Source: Coriaria nepalensis
Lineage: Eukaryota; Streptophyta; Magnoliopsida; Cucurbitales; Coriariaceae
Reading direction: 5' to 3'
Assembly (NCBI GenBank): GCA_027186245.1
Contig: CP114483.1
Location: forward strand, 8,886,220-8,950,219
DNA: 64,000 bases
Positions 47,646 through 61,992 of the stretch are shown here, one piece after another. Each line of letters opens with the position of its first letter. The stretch's first letter is position 1. The notes under the pieces were generated by a model that made no database searches, was not told the origin of the DNA, and was given only the letters and a program-made list of their open reading frames with translations. Position numbers and translations under genes: made by a program.

Positions 47646-50600
47646 CTAAAATAATGCATTGTTGTCTTGAATAGATTAATTGCAAGTAATGTAAGAAAAT
47701 CATGTTTGAAGGGCGAAAATCGAATTCGTTCGAATTAATTTAGAATGATTTAATCACTATAAGAGACTCAATGACATGATTTTAAGGCTAAACAAATGCA
47801 TTGTTGTCGTCAATAGATCAACTGCAAGTTATGCACGAAAGTCGTCTTTAAAGTGTGAATTTCGTTCGAAGTGATTTAGAATGATTTACTGACCAAAAGA
47901 GATGCAATAATATGACTTTAAGGCTAAAAAAATGCATAGTTGCCTTCAATAAATCAATTGCAAGTTATTCACGAAGGTCGTGTTTTAAATGCAAAAATAG
48001 AATTTGTTTGAAGTGCTTTCAAACAATTTAATGACATGAAAATACTGAATGACATGCTTTTTATGGCTAAAGGAATGCATTGATGTCCTCAATAGATTAA
48101 TTGCAAGTTATGTAAGAAAATCACGTTTGAAGGGCGAAAATAGAATTCGTTCGAATTAATTTATAATGACTTCATGACTAGAAGAGACTCAATGAAATGA
48201 TTTTAAGGCTAAACAAATGCATTGTTTCCTTGAATCGATCAACAACAAGTTATGCTCGAAAATCATGTTTAAAGGGCGAATTTCGTTCGAAGTGATTTAG
48301 AATGATTTAATGACCAAAAGAGATGCAATAATGACTTTAAGGCTAAAAAAATGCATAGTTGCCTTCAATACATCAATTGCAAGTTATGCATCAAAGTCGA
48401 GTTTTAAATGCAAAAATAGAATTGGTTCGACGTGCTTTCAAATAATTTAATGATATGAAAAGACTGAATGATATGCTTTTTAAGGCTAAAATAATGCATT
48501 GTTGTCTGCAATAGATTAATTGCAAGTTATGTAAGAAAATCATGTTTGAAGGGCGAAAATTGAATTCGTTTGAATTTATTTAGAATGATTTAATCCCTAC
48601 AGGAGACTTAATGACACGATTTTAAGGCTAAACAAATGCATTGTTGCCTTCAATTGATTACCTGCAAGTTATGCACGAAAGTCATGTTTAAAGTCCGAAT
48701 TTCGTTCGAAGTGATTTAGAATGACTTAATGACTGAAAGAGACGCAAGTATACGACTTTAAGGCAAAAGAAAATGCATGGTTGCCTTCAATAGATCATTT
48801 GCAGGTTATGCATGAAAGTCTTGTTTTAAATGCGAAAATAGAATTGGTTCGATGTGCTTTCAAATAATTTAATGATATGAAAAGACTGAATGATATGCAT
48901 TTTCACGCTAAAATAATCCATTGTTGTCTGCAATAGATTAATTGCAAGTTATGTAAGAAAATCAAGTTTGAAGGGCGAAAATTGAATTCGTTTGAATTTA
49001 TTTAGACTGATTTAATCACTACAAGAGACTCAATGACATAATTCTAAGCCTAAACAAATGCATTGTTGCCTTCAATAGATCACCTGCACGTTATGCACGA
49101 AAGTCATGTTTAAAGTGCGAATTTCGTTCGAAGTGATTTAGAATGATTTAATGACTGAAAGAGATGCAAGTATACGACTTTAAGGCTAAAAAAATGCATG
49201 GTTGCCTTCAATAGATCATTTGCAGGTTATGCATGAAAGTCGTGTTTTAAATGCAAAAATAGAATTGGTTCGATGTGCTTTCAAATAATTTAATGATATG
49301 AAAAGACCGAATGATATGCATTTTAAGTCTAAAATAATGCATTGTTGTCTGCAATAGATTAATTGCAAGTTATGTAAGAAAATCATGTTTGAAGGGCGAA
49401 AATCGAATTCGTTCGAATTAATTTAGAATGATTTAATCACTATAAGAGACTCAATGACATGATTTTAAGGCTAAACAAATGCATTGTTGCTGTCAATAGA
49501 TCAACTGCAAGTTATGCACGAAAGTCATGTTTAACGTGTGAATTTCGTTCGAAGTGATTTAGAATGATTTAATGACTGAATAAGACCCAATAATACGACT
49601 TTAAGGCTAAAAGAAACGCATAGTTGCCTTCAATAAATCAATTGCAAGTTATTTACGAAGGTCGTGTTTTAAATGCAAAAATAGAATTTGTTTGAAGTGC
49701 TTTCAAACAATTTAATGACATGAAAAGACTGAATGACATGCTTTTTAAAGCTAAAGGAATGCTTTGATGTCCTCAATAGATTAATTGCAAGTTATGTAAG
49801 AAAATCACGTTTGAAGGGTGAAAATAGAATTCGTTCGAATTAATTTATAATGATTTCATGAATAGAAGAGACTCAATGAAATGATTTTAAGGCTAAACAA
49901 ATGAATTGTTTCCTTGAATCGATCAAGAGCAAGTTATGCACGAAAGTCATGTTGAAAGGGCGAATTTCGTTCGAAGTGATTTAAAATGATTTAATGACCA
50001 AAAGAGATGCAATAATATGACTTTAAGGCTAAAAAAATGCATAGTTGCCTTCAATAGATCAATTGCAGGTTATGCATGAAAGTCTTGTGTTTTAAATGCA
50101 AAAATAGAATTGGTTCGATGTGCTTTCAAATAATTTAATGATATGAAAAGACTGAATGATATGCTTTTTACGGCTAAAATAATGCATTGTCGTCTGCAAT
50201 AGATTAAGTGCAAGTTATGTAAGAAAATCATGTTCGAAGGGCGAAAATTGAATTCGTTTGAATTTATTTAGAATGATTTAATCACTACAAGAGACTCAAT
50301 GACATGATTTTAAGTTTAAACAAATGCATTGTTGCCTTTAATAGATCAACTGCAAGTTATGGACGAAAGTAATGTTTAAAGTGCGAATTTCGTTTTAAGT
50401 GATTTAGAATGATTTATTGACTGAAAGAGACGCAGGTATACGACTTTAAGGCTAAAAAAATGCATAGTTGCCCTCAATAGATCATTTGCAGGTTATGCAT
50501 GAAAGTCGTTTTTTAAATGCAAAAATAGAATTGGTTCGACGTGCTTTCGAATAATTTAACGATATGAAAAGACTGAATGATATGCTTTTTAAGGCTAAAA

Positions 50601-53600
50601 TAGAGCATTGTTGTCTGCAACAGATTAATTGCAAGTTATGTAAGAAAATCATGTTTGAAGGGCGAAAATTGAATTCGTTTGAATTTATTTAGATTGATTT
50701 AATCACTACAAGAGACTCAATGACAAGATTTTAAGGCTAAACAAATGCATTGTTGCCTTCAATAGATCAACTGCAAGTTATGCACGAAAGTCATGTTTAA
50801 AGTGCGAATTTCGTTCGAAGTGATTTAGAATGATTTAATGACTGAAAGAGACGCAGGTATACGACTTTAAGGCTAAAAAAATGCATAGTTGCCCTCAATA
50901 GATCATTTGCAGGTTATGCATGAAAGTCGTTTTTTAAATGCAAAAATAGAATTGGTTCAACGTGCTTTCAAATAATTTAATGATATGAAAAGACTGAATG
51001 ATATGGTTTTTAAGGCTAAAATAATGCATTGTTGTCTGCAACAGATTAATTGTAAGTTATGTAAGAAAATCATGTTTGAAGGGCGAAAATTGAATTCGTT
51101 TGAATTTATTTAGAATGATTTAATCACTACAAGAGACTCAATGACATGATTTTAAGGCTAAACAAATGCATTGTTGCCTTCAATAGATCAACTGCAAGTT
51201 ATGCACGAAAGTAATGTTTAAAGTGTGAATTTCGTTTGAAGTGATTTAGAATGATTTAATGACTGAAAGAGATTCTATTATACGACTTTCAGGCTAAACA
51301 AATGCATTGTTGCCTTCAATAGATCATTTGCAGGTTATGCATGAAAGTCGTTTTTTAAATGCAAAAATAGAATTGGTTCGACGTGCTTTCAAATAATTTA
51401 ATGATATTAAAAGACTGAATGATATGGTTTTTAAGGCTAAAATAATGCATTGTCGTCTGCAATAGATTAATTGCAAGTTATGTAAGAAAATCATGTTTGA
51501 AGGGCGAAAATTGAATTCGTTTGAATTTATTTAGAATGATTTAATCACTACAAGAGACTCAATGACATGATTTTAAGGCTAAACAAATGCATTGTTGCCT
51601 TCAATAGATCAACTGCAAGTTATGCACGAAAGTAATGTTTAAAATGCGAATTTCGTTTGAAGTGATTTAGAATGATTTAATGACTGAAAGAGACGCAAGT
51701 ATATGACTTTAAGGCTAAAAAAATGCATGGTTGCCTTCAATAGATCATTTGCAGGTTATGCATGAAAGTCTTGTTTTAAATGCAAAAATAGAATTGGTTC
51801 GATGTGCTTTCAAATAGTTTAATGATATGAATAGACTGAATGATATGCTTTTTAACGCTAAAATAATGCATTGTCGTCTGCAATAGATTAATTGCAAGTT
51901 ATGTAAGAAAATCGTGTTTGAAGGGCGAAAATTGAATTCGTTTGAATTTATTTAGAATGATTTAATCACTACAAGGGACTCAATGACATGATTTTAAGGC
52001 TAAACAAATGCATTGTTGCCTTCAATAGATCAACTGCAAGTTATGCACGAAAGTAATGTTTAAAATGCGAATTTCGTTTGAAGTGATTTAGAATGATTTA
52101 ATGACTGAAAGAGACGCAGGTATAGGACTTTAAGGCTAAACAAATGCATATTTGCCTTCAATAGATCGTTAGCAGGTTATGCATGAAAGTCGTTTTTTAA
52201 ATGCAAAAATAGAATTGGTTTGACGTGCTTTCGAATAATTTAACGATATGAAAAGACTGAATGATATGGTTTTTAAGGCTAAAATAATGCATTGTTGTCT
52301 GCAACAGATTAATTGTAAGTTATGTAAGAAAATCATGTTTGAAGGGCGAAAATTGAATTCGTTTGAATTTATTTAGAATGATTTAATCACTACAAGAGAC
52401 TCAATGACATGATTTTAAGGCTAAACAAATGCATTGTTGCCTTCAATAGATCAACTGCAAGTTATGCACGAAAGTAATGTTTAAAGTGTGAATTTCGTTT
52501 GAAGTGATTTAGAATGATTTAATGACTGAAAGAGGTTCTATTATACGACTTTCAGGCTAAACAAATGCATTGTTGCCTTCAATAGATCATTTGCAGGTTA
52601 TGCATGAAAGTCGTTTTTTAAATGCAAAAATAGAATTGGTTCGACGTGCTTTCAAATAATTTAATGATATGAAAAGACTGAATGATATGGTTTTTAAGGC
52701 TAAAATAATGCATTGTCGTCTGCAATAGATTAATTGCAAGTTATGTAAGAAAATCTTGTTTGAAGGGCGAAAATTGAATTCGTTTGAATTTATTTAGAAT
52801 GATTTAATCACTACAAGAGACTCAATGACATGATTTTAAGGCTAAACAAATGCATTGTTGCCTTCAATAGATCAACTGCAAGTTATGCACGAAAGTAATG
52901 TTTAAAATGCGAATTTCGTTTGAAGTGATTTAGAATGATTTAATGACTGAAAGAGACGCAAGTATACGATTTTAAGGCTAAACAAATGCATATTTGCCTT
53001 CAATAGATCATTTGCAGGTTATGCATGAAAGTCGTTTTTTAAATGCAAAAATAGAATTGGTTCGACGTGCTTTCGAATAATTTAACGATATGAAAAGACT
53101 GAATGATATGCTTTTTAAGGCTAAAATAGAGCATTGTTGTCTGCAACAGATTAATTGCAAGTTATGTAAGAAAATCATGTTTGAAGGGCGAAAATTGAAT
53201 TCGTTTGAATTTATTTAGAATGATTTAATCACTACAAGAGACTCAATGACATGATTTTAAGGCTAAACAAATGCATTGTTGCCTTCAATAGATCAACTGC
53301 AAGTTATGCATGAAAGTCATGTTTAAAGTGCGAATTTCGTTCGAAGTGATTTAGAATGATTTAATGACTGAAAGAGACGCAAGTATATGACTTTAAGGCT
53401 AAAAAAATGCATGGTTGCCTTCAATAGATCATTTGCAAGTTATGCATGAAAGTCTTGTTTTAAATGCAAAAATAGAATTGGTTCGATGTGCTTTCAAATA
53501 ATTTAATGATATGAATAGACTGAATGATATGCTTTTTAACGCTAAAATAATGCATTGTCGTCTGCAATAGATTAATTGCAAGTTATGTAAGAAAATCGTG

Positions 53601-56600
53601 TTTGAAGGGCGAAAATTGAATTCGTTTGAATTTATTTAGAATGATTTAATCACTACAAGAGACTCAATGACATGATTTTAAGGCTAAACAAATGCATTGT
53701 TGCCTTCAATAGATCAACTGCAAGTTATGCACGAAAGTAATGTTTAAAGTGCGAATTTCGTTTGAAGTGATTTAGAATGATTTAATGACTGAAAGAGACG
53801 CAGGTATACGACTTTAAGGCAAAAAAAATGCATAGTTGCCCTCAATAGATCATTTGCTGGTTACGCATGAAAGTCGTTTTTTAAATGCAAAAATAGAATT
53901 GGTACGACGTGCTTTCAAATAATTTAATGATATGAAAAGACTGAATGATATGGTTTTTAAGGCTAAAATAATGCATTGTCGTCTGCAACAGATTAATTGT
54001 AAGTTATGTAAGAAAATCATGTTTGAAGGGCGAAAATTGAATTCGTTTGAATTTATTTAGAATGATTTAATCACTACAAGAGACTCAATGACATGATTTT
54101 AAGGCTAAACAAATGCATTGTTGCCTTCAATAGATCAACTGCAAGTTATGCACGAAAGTAATGTTTAAAGTGCGAATTTCGTTTGAAGTGATTGAGAATG
54201 ATTTAATGACTGAAAGAGATTCTATTATACGACTTTCTGGCTAAACAAATGCATTGTTGCCTTCAATAGATCATTTGCAGGTTATGCATGAAAGTCTTGT
54301 TTTAAATGCAAAAATAGAATTGGTTCGATGTGCTTCCAAATAATTTAATGATATGAAAAGACTGAATGATATGCTTTTTAAGGCTAAAATAATGCATTGT
54401 CGTCTGCAATAGATTAATTGCAAGTTATGTAAGAAAATCATGTTTGAAGGGCGAAAATCGAATTCGTTTAAATTTATTTAGAATGATTTAATCACTACAA
54501 GAGACTCAATGACATGATTTTAAGGCTAAACAAATGCATTGTTGCCTTCAATAGATCAACTGCAAGTTATGCATGAAAGTAATGTTTAAAGTGCGAATTT
54601 CGTTTGAAGTGATTTAGAATGATTTAATGACTGAAAGAGACGCAGGTATACGATTTTGAGGCTAAAAAAATGCATAGTTGCCCTCAATAGATCATTTGCA
54701 GGTTATGCGTGAAAGTCGTTTTTTAAATGCAAAAATAGAATTGGTTCGACGTGCTTTCAAATAATTTAATGATATGAAAAGACTGAATGATATGGTTTTT
54801 AAGGCTAAAATAATGCATTGTTGTCTGCAATAGATTAATTGCAAGTTATGTATGAAAATCAGGTTTAAAGGGCGAAAATTGAATTCGTTCGAATTTATTT
54901 AGAATGATTTAATCACTACAAGAGACTCAATGACATGATTTTAAGGCTAAACAAATGCATTGTTGCCTTCAATAGATCAACTGCAAGTTATGCACGAAAG
55001 TCATGTTTAAAGTGCGAATTTCGTTCGAAGTGATTTAGAATGATTTAATGACTGAAAGAGACGCAGGTATACGACTTTAAGGCTAAAAAAATGCATAGTT
55101 GCCCTCAATAGATCATTTGCGGGTTATGCATGAAAGTCGTTTTTTAAATGCAAAAATAGAATTGGTTCGACGTGCTTTCAAATAATTTAATGATATGAAA
55201 AGACTGAATGATAGGGTTTTTAAGGCTAAAATAATGCATTGTTGTCTGCAACAGATTAATTGAAAGTTATGTAAGAAAATCATGTTTGAAGGGCGAAAAT
55301 TGAATTCGTTTGAATTTATTTAGAATGATTTAATCACTACAAGAGACTCAATGACATGATTTTAAGGCTAAACAAATGCATTGTTGCCTTCAATAGATCA
55401 ACTGCAAGTTATGCATGAAAGTAATGTTTAAAGTGCGAATTTCGTTTGAAGTGATTTAGAATGATTTAATGACTGAAAGAGACGCAGGTATACGACTTTG
55501 AGGCTAAAAAAATGCATAGTTGCCCTCAATAGATCATTTGCAGGTTATGCATGAAAGTCGTTTTTTAAATGCAAAAATAGAATTGGTTCGACGTGCTTTC
55601 AAATAATTTAATGATATGAAAAGACTGAATGATATGCTTTTTAAGGCTAAAATAATGCATTGTTGTCTGGAATAGAATAATTGGAAGTTATGTAAGAAAA
55701 TCTTGTTTGAAGGGCGAAAATTGAATTCGTTTGAATTTATTTAGAATGATTTAATCACTACAAGAGACTCAATGACATGATTTTAAGGCTAAACAAATGC
55801 ATTGTTGCCTTCAATAGATCAACTGCAAGTTATGCACGAAAGTAATGTTTAAAGTGCGAATTTCGTTTCAAGTGATTTAGAATGATTTAATGACTGAAAG
55901 AGACGCAGGTATACGACTTTAAGGCTAAAAAAATGCATAGTTGCCTTCAATAGATCATTTGCATGTTATGCATGAAAGTAGTTTTTTAAATGCAAAAATA
56001 GAATTGGTTCAATGTGCTTTCAAATAATTTAACGATATGAAAAGACTGAAAGATATGCTTTTTAAGGCTAAAATAATGCATTGTTGTCTGGAATAGAATA
56101 ATTGGAAGTTATGTAAGAAAATGTTGTTTGAAGGGCGAAAATCGAATTGGTTTGAATTTATTTAGAATGATATAATCAGTACAAGAGACTCAGTGACATG
56201 ATTTTATGGCTAAACAAATGCATTGTTGCCTTCAATAGATCAACTCCAAGTTATGCACCAAAGTAATGTTTAAAGTGCGAATTTCGTTTGAAGTCATTTA
56301 GAATGATTTAATGACTGAAAGAGACGCAGGTATACGACTTTAAGGCTAAAAAAATGCATATTTGCCTTCAATAGATCATTTGCAGGTTACGCATGAAAGT
56401 TGTTTTTTAAATGCAAAAATAGAATTCGTTCGACGTGCTTTCAAATAATTTAATGATATGAAAAGACTGAAAGATATGCTTTTTAAGGCTAAAATAATGC
56501 ATTGTTGTCTGGAATAGAATAATTGGAAGTTATGTAAGAAAATCTTGTTTGAAGGGCGAAAATTGAATTCGTTTGAATTTATTTAGAATGATTTAATCAC

Positions 56601-58311
56601 TACAAGAGACTCAATGACATGATTTTAGGGCTAAACAAATGCATTGTTGCCTTCAATAGATCAACAGCAAGTTATGCACGAAAGTAATGTTTAAAGTGTG
56701 AATTTCGTTTGAAGTGATTTGGAATGATTTAATGACTGAAAGAGATTCTATTATACGACTTTCAGGCTAAACAAATGCATTGTTGCCTTCAATAGATCAT
56801 TTGCAGGTTATGCATGAAATTCGTTTTTTAAATGCAAAAATAGAATTGGTTCGACGTGCTTTCAAATAATTTAATGATATGAAAAGACTGAATGATATGG
56901 TTTTTAAGGCTAAAATATTGCATTGTCGTCTGCAGTAGATTAATTGCAAGTTATGTAAGAAAATCATGTTTGAAGGGCGAAAATTGAATTCGTTTGAATT
57001 TATTTAGAATGATTTAATCACTACAAGAGACTCAATGACATGATTTTAAGGCTAAACAAATGCATTGTTGCCTTCAATAGATCAACTGCAAGTTATGCAC
57101 GAAAGTAATGTTTAAAATGCGAATTTCGTTTGAAGTGATTTAGAATGATTTAATGACTGAAAGAGACGCAGGTATACGACTTTAAGGCTAACAAATGCAT
57201 ATTTGCCTTCAATAGATCATTTGCAGGTTATGCATGAAAGTCGTTTTTTAAATGCAAAAATAGAATTGGTTCGACGTGCTTTCGAATAATTTAAAGATAT
57301 GAAAAGACTGAATGATATGCTTTTTAAGGCTAAAATAGAGCATTTTTGTCTGCAACAGATTAATTGCAAGTTATGTAAGAAAATCATGTTTGAAGGGCGA
57401 AAATTGAATTCGTTTGAATTTATTTAGAATGATTTAATCCCAACAAGAGATACAATGACATGATTTTAAGGCTAAACAAATGCATTGTTGCCTTCAATAG
57501 ATCAACTGCAAGTTATGCACGAAAGTCATGTTTAAAGTGCGAATTTCGTTCGAAGTGATTTAGAATGATTTAATGACTGAAAGAGACGCAAGTATATGAC
57601 TTTAAGGCTAAAAAAATGCATGGTTGCCTTCAATAGATCATTTGCAGGTTATGCATGAAAGTCTTGTTTTAAATGCAAAAATAGAATTGGTTCGATGTGC
57701 TTTCAAATAATTTAATGATATGAAAAGACTGAATGATATGCTTTTTAAGGCTAAAATAATGCATTGTCGTCTGCAATAGATTAATTGCAAGTTATGTATG
57801 AAAATCGTGTTTGAAGGGCGAAAATTGAATTCGTTTGAATTTATTTAGAATGATTTAATCACTACAAGAGACTCAATGACATGATTTTAAGGCTAAACAA
57901 ATGCATTGTTGCCTTCAATAGATCAACTGCAAGTTATGCACGAAAGTAATGTTTAAAGTGCGAATTTCGTTTGAAGTGATTTAGAATGATTTAATGACTG
58001 AAAGAGATTCTATTATACGACTTTCAGGCTAAACAAATGCATTGTTGCCTTCAATAGATCATTTGCAGGTTATGCATGAAAGTCTTGTTTTAAATGCAAA
58101 AATAGAATTGGTTCGATGTGCTTTCAAATAATTTAATGATATGAAAAGACTGAATGATATGCTTTTTAAGGCTAAAATAATGCATTGTTGTCTGCAACAG
58201 ATTAATTGTAAGTTATGTAAGAAAATCATGTTTGAAGGGCGAAAATTGAATTCGTTTGAATTTATTTAGAATGATTTAATCACTACAAGAGACTCAATGA
58301 CATGATTTTAG

Positions 58312-58582
58312 GGCTAAACAAATGCATTGTTGCCTTCAATAGATCAACTGCAAGTTATGCACGTAAGTAATGTTTAAAGTGCGAATTTCGTTTGAAGTGA
58401 TTTAGAATGATTTAATGACTAAAAGAGATTCTATGATACGACTTTCAGGCTAAAGAAATGCATTGTTGCCTTCAATAGATCAACTACAAGTTATGCACGA
58501 AAGTAATGTTTAAAGTGCGAATTTCGTTTGAAGTGATTTAGAATGATTTAATGACTGAAAGAGACGCAGGTATACGACTTTA
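58312..58582 (+). repeat. Doubled C monomer (C-C), copy 1
   Basis: The leaders at 58,312, 58,448 and 58,583 are 136 and 135 bp apart. Both monomers are C type (gatcaactgc / gatcaactac, gtaatgttta), with no A or B between them. The second begins ctaaagaaatgc, a leader variant confined to these doubled sites. Confidence 0.85.
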
Positions 58583-59289
58583 AGGCTAAAAAAATGCATA
58601 GGTTCCCTTAATAAATCATTTGCAGGTTATGCATGAAAGTCGTTTTTTAAATGCAAAAATAGAATTGGTTCGACATGCTTTCAAATAATTTAGCGATATG
58701 AAAAGACTGAATGATATGCTTTTTAAGGCTAAAATAATGCATTGTTGTCTGGAATAGAATAATTGGAAGTTATGTAAGAAAATCTTGTTTGAAGGGCGAA
58801 AATCGAATTCGTTTGAATTTATTTAGAATGATTTAATCACTACAAGAGACTCAATGACATGATTTTAAGGCTATACAAATGCACTGTTGCCTTCAATAGA
58901 TCAACTTCAAGTTATCCACGAAAGTAATGTTTAAAGTGCGAATTTCGTTTGAAGTGATTTAGAATGATTTAATGACTGAAAGAGACGCAAGTATACGACT
59001 TTAAGGCTAAAAAAATGCATAGTTGCCTTCAATAGATCATTTGCAGGTTATGCATGAAAGTCGTTTTTTAAATGCAAAAATAGAATTGGTTCGACGTGCT
59101 TTCAAATAATTTAATGATATGAAAAGACTGAATGATATGGTTTTTAAGGCTAAAATAATGCATTGTTGTCTGCAACAGATTAATTGTAAGTTATGTAAGA
59201 AAATCATGTTTGAAGGGCGAAAATTGAATTCGTTTGAATTTATTTAGAATGATTTAATCACTACAAGAGACTCAATGACATGATTTTAA

Positions 59290-59561
59290 GGCTAAACAAA
59301 TGCATTGTTGCCTTCAATAGATCAACTGCAAGTTATGCACGTAAGTAATGTTTAAAGTGCGAATTTCGTTTGAAGTGATTTAGAATGATTTAATGACTAA
59401 AAGAGATTCTATGATACGACTTTCAGGCTAAAGAAATGCATTGTTGCCTTCAATAGATCAACTACAAGTTATGCACGAAAGTAATGTTTAAAGTGCGAAT
59501 TTCGTTTGAAGTGATTTAGAATGATTTAATGACTGAAAGAGACGCACGTATACGACTTTAA
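59290..59561 (+). repeat. Doubled C monomer (C-C), copy 2
   Basis: The leaders at 59,290, 59,426 and 59,562 are each 136 bp apart, with the same ctaaagaaatgc and caactacaag variants as at 58,448. The two doubled sites are 978 bp apart, exactly two trimers plus one C. A seven-monomer unit (A-B-C-A-B-C-C) has therefore been copied once. Confidence 0.85.
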
Positions 59562-61984
59562 GGATAAAAAAATGCATAGTTGCCCTCAATAGATCATTTG
59601 CAGGTTATGCATGAAATTCGTTTTTTAAATGCAAAAATAGAATTGGTTCGACGTGCTTTCAAATAATTTAATGATATGAAAAGACTGAATGATATTGTTT
59701 TTAAGGCTAAAATAATGCATTGTTGTCTGCAACAGATTAATTGTAAGTTATGTAAGAAAATCATGTTTGAAGGGCGAAAATTGAATTCGTTTGAATTTAT
59801 TTAGAATGATTTAATCAGTACAAGAGACTCAATGACCTGATTTTAAGGCTAAACAAATGCATTGTTGCCTTCAATAGATCAACTGCAAGTTATGCACGAA
59901 GGTCATGTTTAAAGTGCGAATTTCGTTCGAAGTGATTTCGAATGATTTAATGACTGAAAGAGACGCAGGTATACGACTTTAGGGCTAAAAAAATGCATAG
60001 TTGCCTTCAATAGATCATTTGCAGGTTATGCATGAAAGTCGTTTTTTAAATGCAAAAATAGAATTGGTTCGACGTGCTTTCAAATAATTTAACGATATGA
60101 AAAGACTGAATGATATGCTTTTTAAGGCTAAAATAATGCATTGTTGTCTGGAATAGAATAATTGGAAGTTATGTAAGAAAATCTTGTTGGAAGGGCGAAA
60201 ATCGAATTCGTTTGAATTTATTCAGAATGATTTAATCACTACAAGAGACTCAATGACATGATTTTAAGGCTAAACAAATGCATTGTTGCCTTCAATAGAT
60301 CAACTTCAAGTTATGCACGAAAGTAATGTTTAAAGTGCGAATTTCGTTTGAAGTGATTTAGAATGATTTAATGACTGAAAGAGACGCAAGTATACGACTT
60401 TAAGGCTAAAAAAATGCACAGTTGCCTTCAATAGATCATTTGCAGGTTATGTATGAAAGTCGTTTTTTAAATGCAAAAATAGAATTGGTTCGACGTGCTT
60501 TCAAATAATTTAACGATATGAAAAGACTGAATGATATGCCTTTTAAGGCTAAAATAGAGCATTGTTGTCTGCAATAGATTAATTGCAAGTTATGTAAGAA
60601 AATCATGTTTGAAGGGCGAAAATTGAATTCGTTTGAATTTATTTAGAATGATTTAATCAGTACAAGAGACTCAATGACCTGATTTTAAGGCTAAACAAAT
60701 GCATTGTTGCCTTCAATAGATCAACTGCAAGTTATGCACGAAACTCATGTTTCAAGTGCGTATTTCGTTCGAAGTGATTTAGAATCATTTAATGACTGAA
60801 AGAGACGCAAGTATATGACTTTAGGGCTAAAAAAATGCATAGTTGCCTTCAATAGATCATTTGCAGGTTATGCATGAAAGTTGTTTTTTAAATGTAAAAA
60901 TAGAATTGGTTCGACGTGCTTTCAAATAATTTAACGATATGAAAAGACTGAATGATATGCTTTTTAAGGCTAAACTAATGCATTGTTGTCTGCAATAGAT
61001 TAATTGCAAGTTATGTAAGAAAATCATGTTTGAAGGGCGAAAATTGAATTCGTTTGAATTTATTTAGAATGATTTAATCACTACAAGAGACTCAATGACA
61101 TGATTTTAAGGCTAAACAAATGCATTGTTGCCTTCAATAGATCAACTGCAAGTTATGCATTAAAGTAATGTTTAAAGTGCGAATTTCGTTTGAAGTGATT
61201 TAGAATGATTTAATGACTGAAAGAGACGCAGGTATACAACTTTAAGGCTAAACAAATGCATAGTTGCCTTCAATAGATCATTTGCAGGTTATGCATGAAA
61301 GTCGTTTTTTAAATGCAAAAATAGAATTGGTTCGACGTGCTTTCAAATAATTTAACGATATGAAAAGACTGAATGATATGCTTTTTAAGGCTAAAATAAT
61401 GCATTGTTGTCTAGAATAGAATAATTGGAAGTTATGTAAGAAAATATTGTTTGAAGGGCGAAAATCGAATTCGTTTGAATTTATTCAGAATGATTTAATC
61501 ACTACAAGAGACTCAATGACATGATTTTAAGGCTAAACAAATGCATTGTTGCTTTCAATAGATCAACTGCAAGTTATGCATGAAAGTAATGTTTAAAGTG
61601 CGAATTTCGTTTGAAGTTATTTAGAATGATTTAATGACTGACAGAGGCGCAGGTATACGACTTTAAGGCTAAAAAAATGCATAGTTGCCTTCAATAAATC
61701 ATTTGCAGGTTATGCATGAAAGTTGTTTTTTAAATGCAAAAATAGAATTGGTTCGACGTGCTTTCAAATAATTTAACGATATGAAAAGACTGAATGATAT
61801 GCTTTTTAAGGCTAAAATAATGCATTGTTGTCTGGAATAGAATAATTGGAAGTTATGTAAGAAAATCTTGTTTGAAGGGCGAAAATCGAATTCGTTTGAA
61901 TTTATTTAGAATGATTTAATCACTACAAGAGACTCAATGACATGATTTTAAGGCTAAACAAATGCATTGTTGCCTTCAATAGAT

Positions 61985-61992
61985 CAACGTTA
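61985..61992 (+). repeat. 5-bp deletion in a C monomer
   Basis: The C monomer reads agatcaacgttatgcacg, lacking tgcaa between atcaac and gttatg. This private change makes the 6,581-bp period 5 bp shorter than whole monomers would give. Confidence 0.8.

Larger units (their letters stand above)
43796..55213 (+). repeat. Large tandem duplication, copy 2, with three internal expansions
   Basis: This is the partner of 33,600-43,447, longer by about 1.57 kb. The additions are 732 bp between about 47,049 and 48,350 (two trimers less a 110-bp A deletion), 421 bp between about 48,900 and 49,320 (one trimer), and 422 bp between about 51,670 and 52,140 (one trimer). Copy 2 therefore either gained, or copy 1 lost, whole trimers, as unequal exchange predicts. 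Homology ends near 55,213, where copy 1 reads atatgcttttt and copy 2 atagggttttt. Confidence 0.9.

Noticed and set aside
56628..56634. Plant-type telomere motif (tttaggg) inside the array
   Set aside because: It appears singly, as a variant of tttaaggcta at a monomer leader (also near 58,310 and 59,980), and is never tandem.
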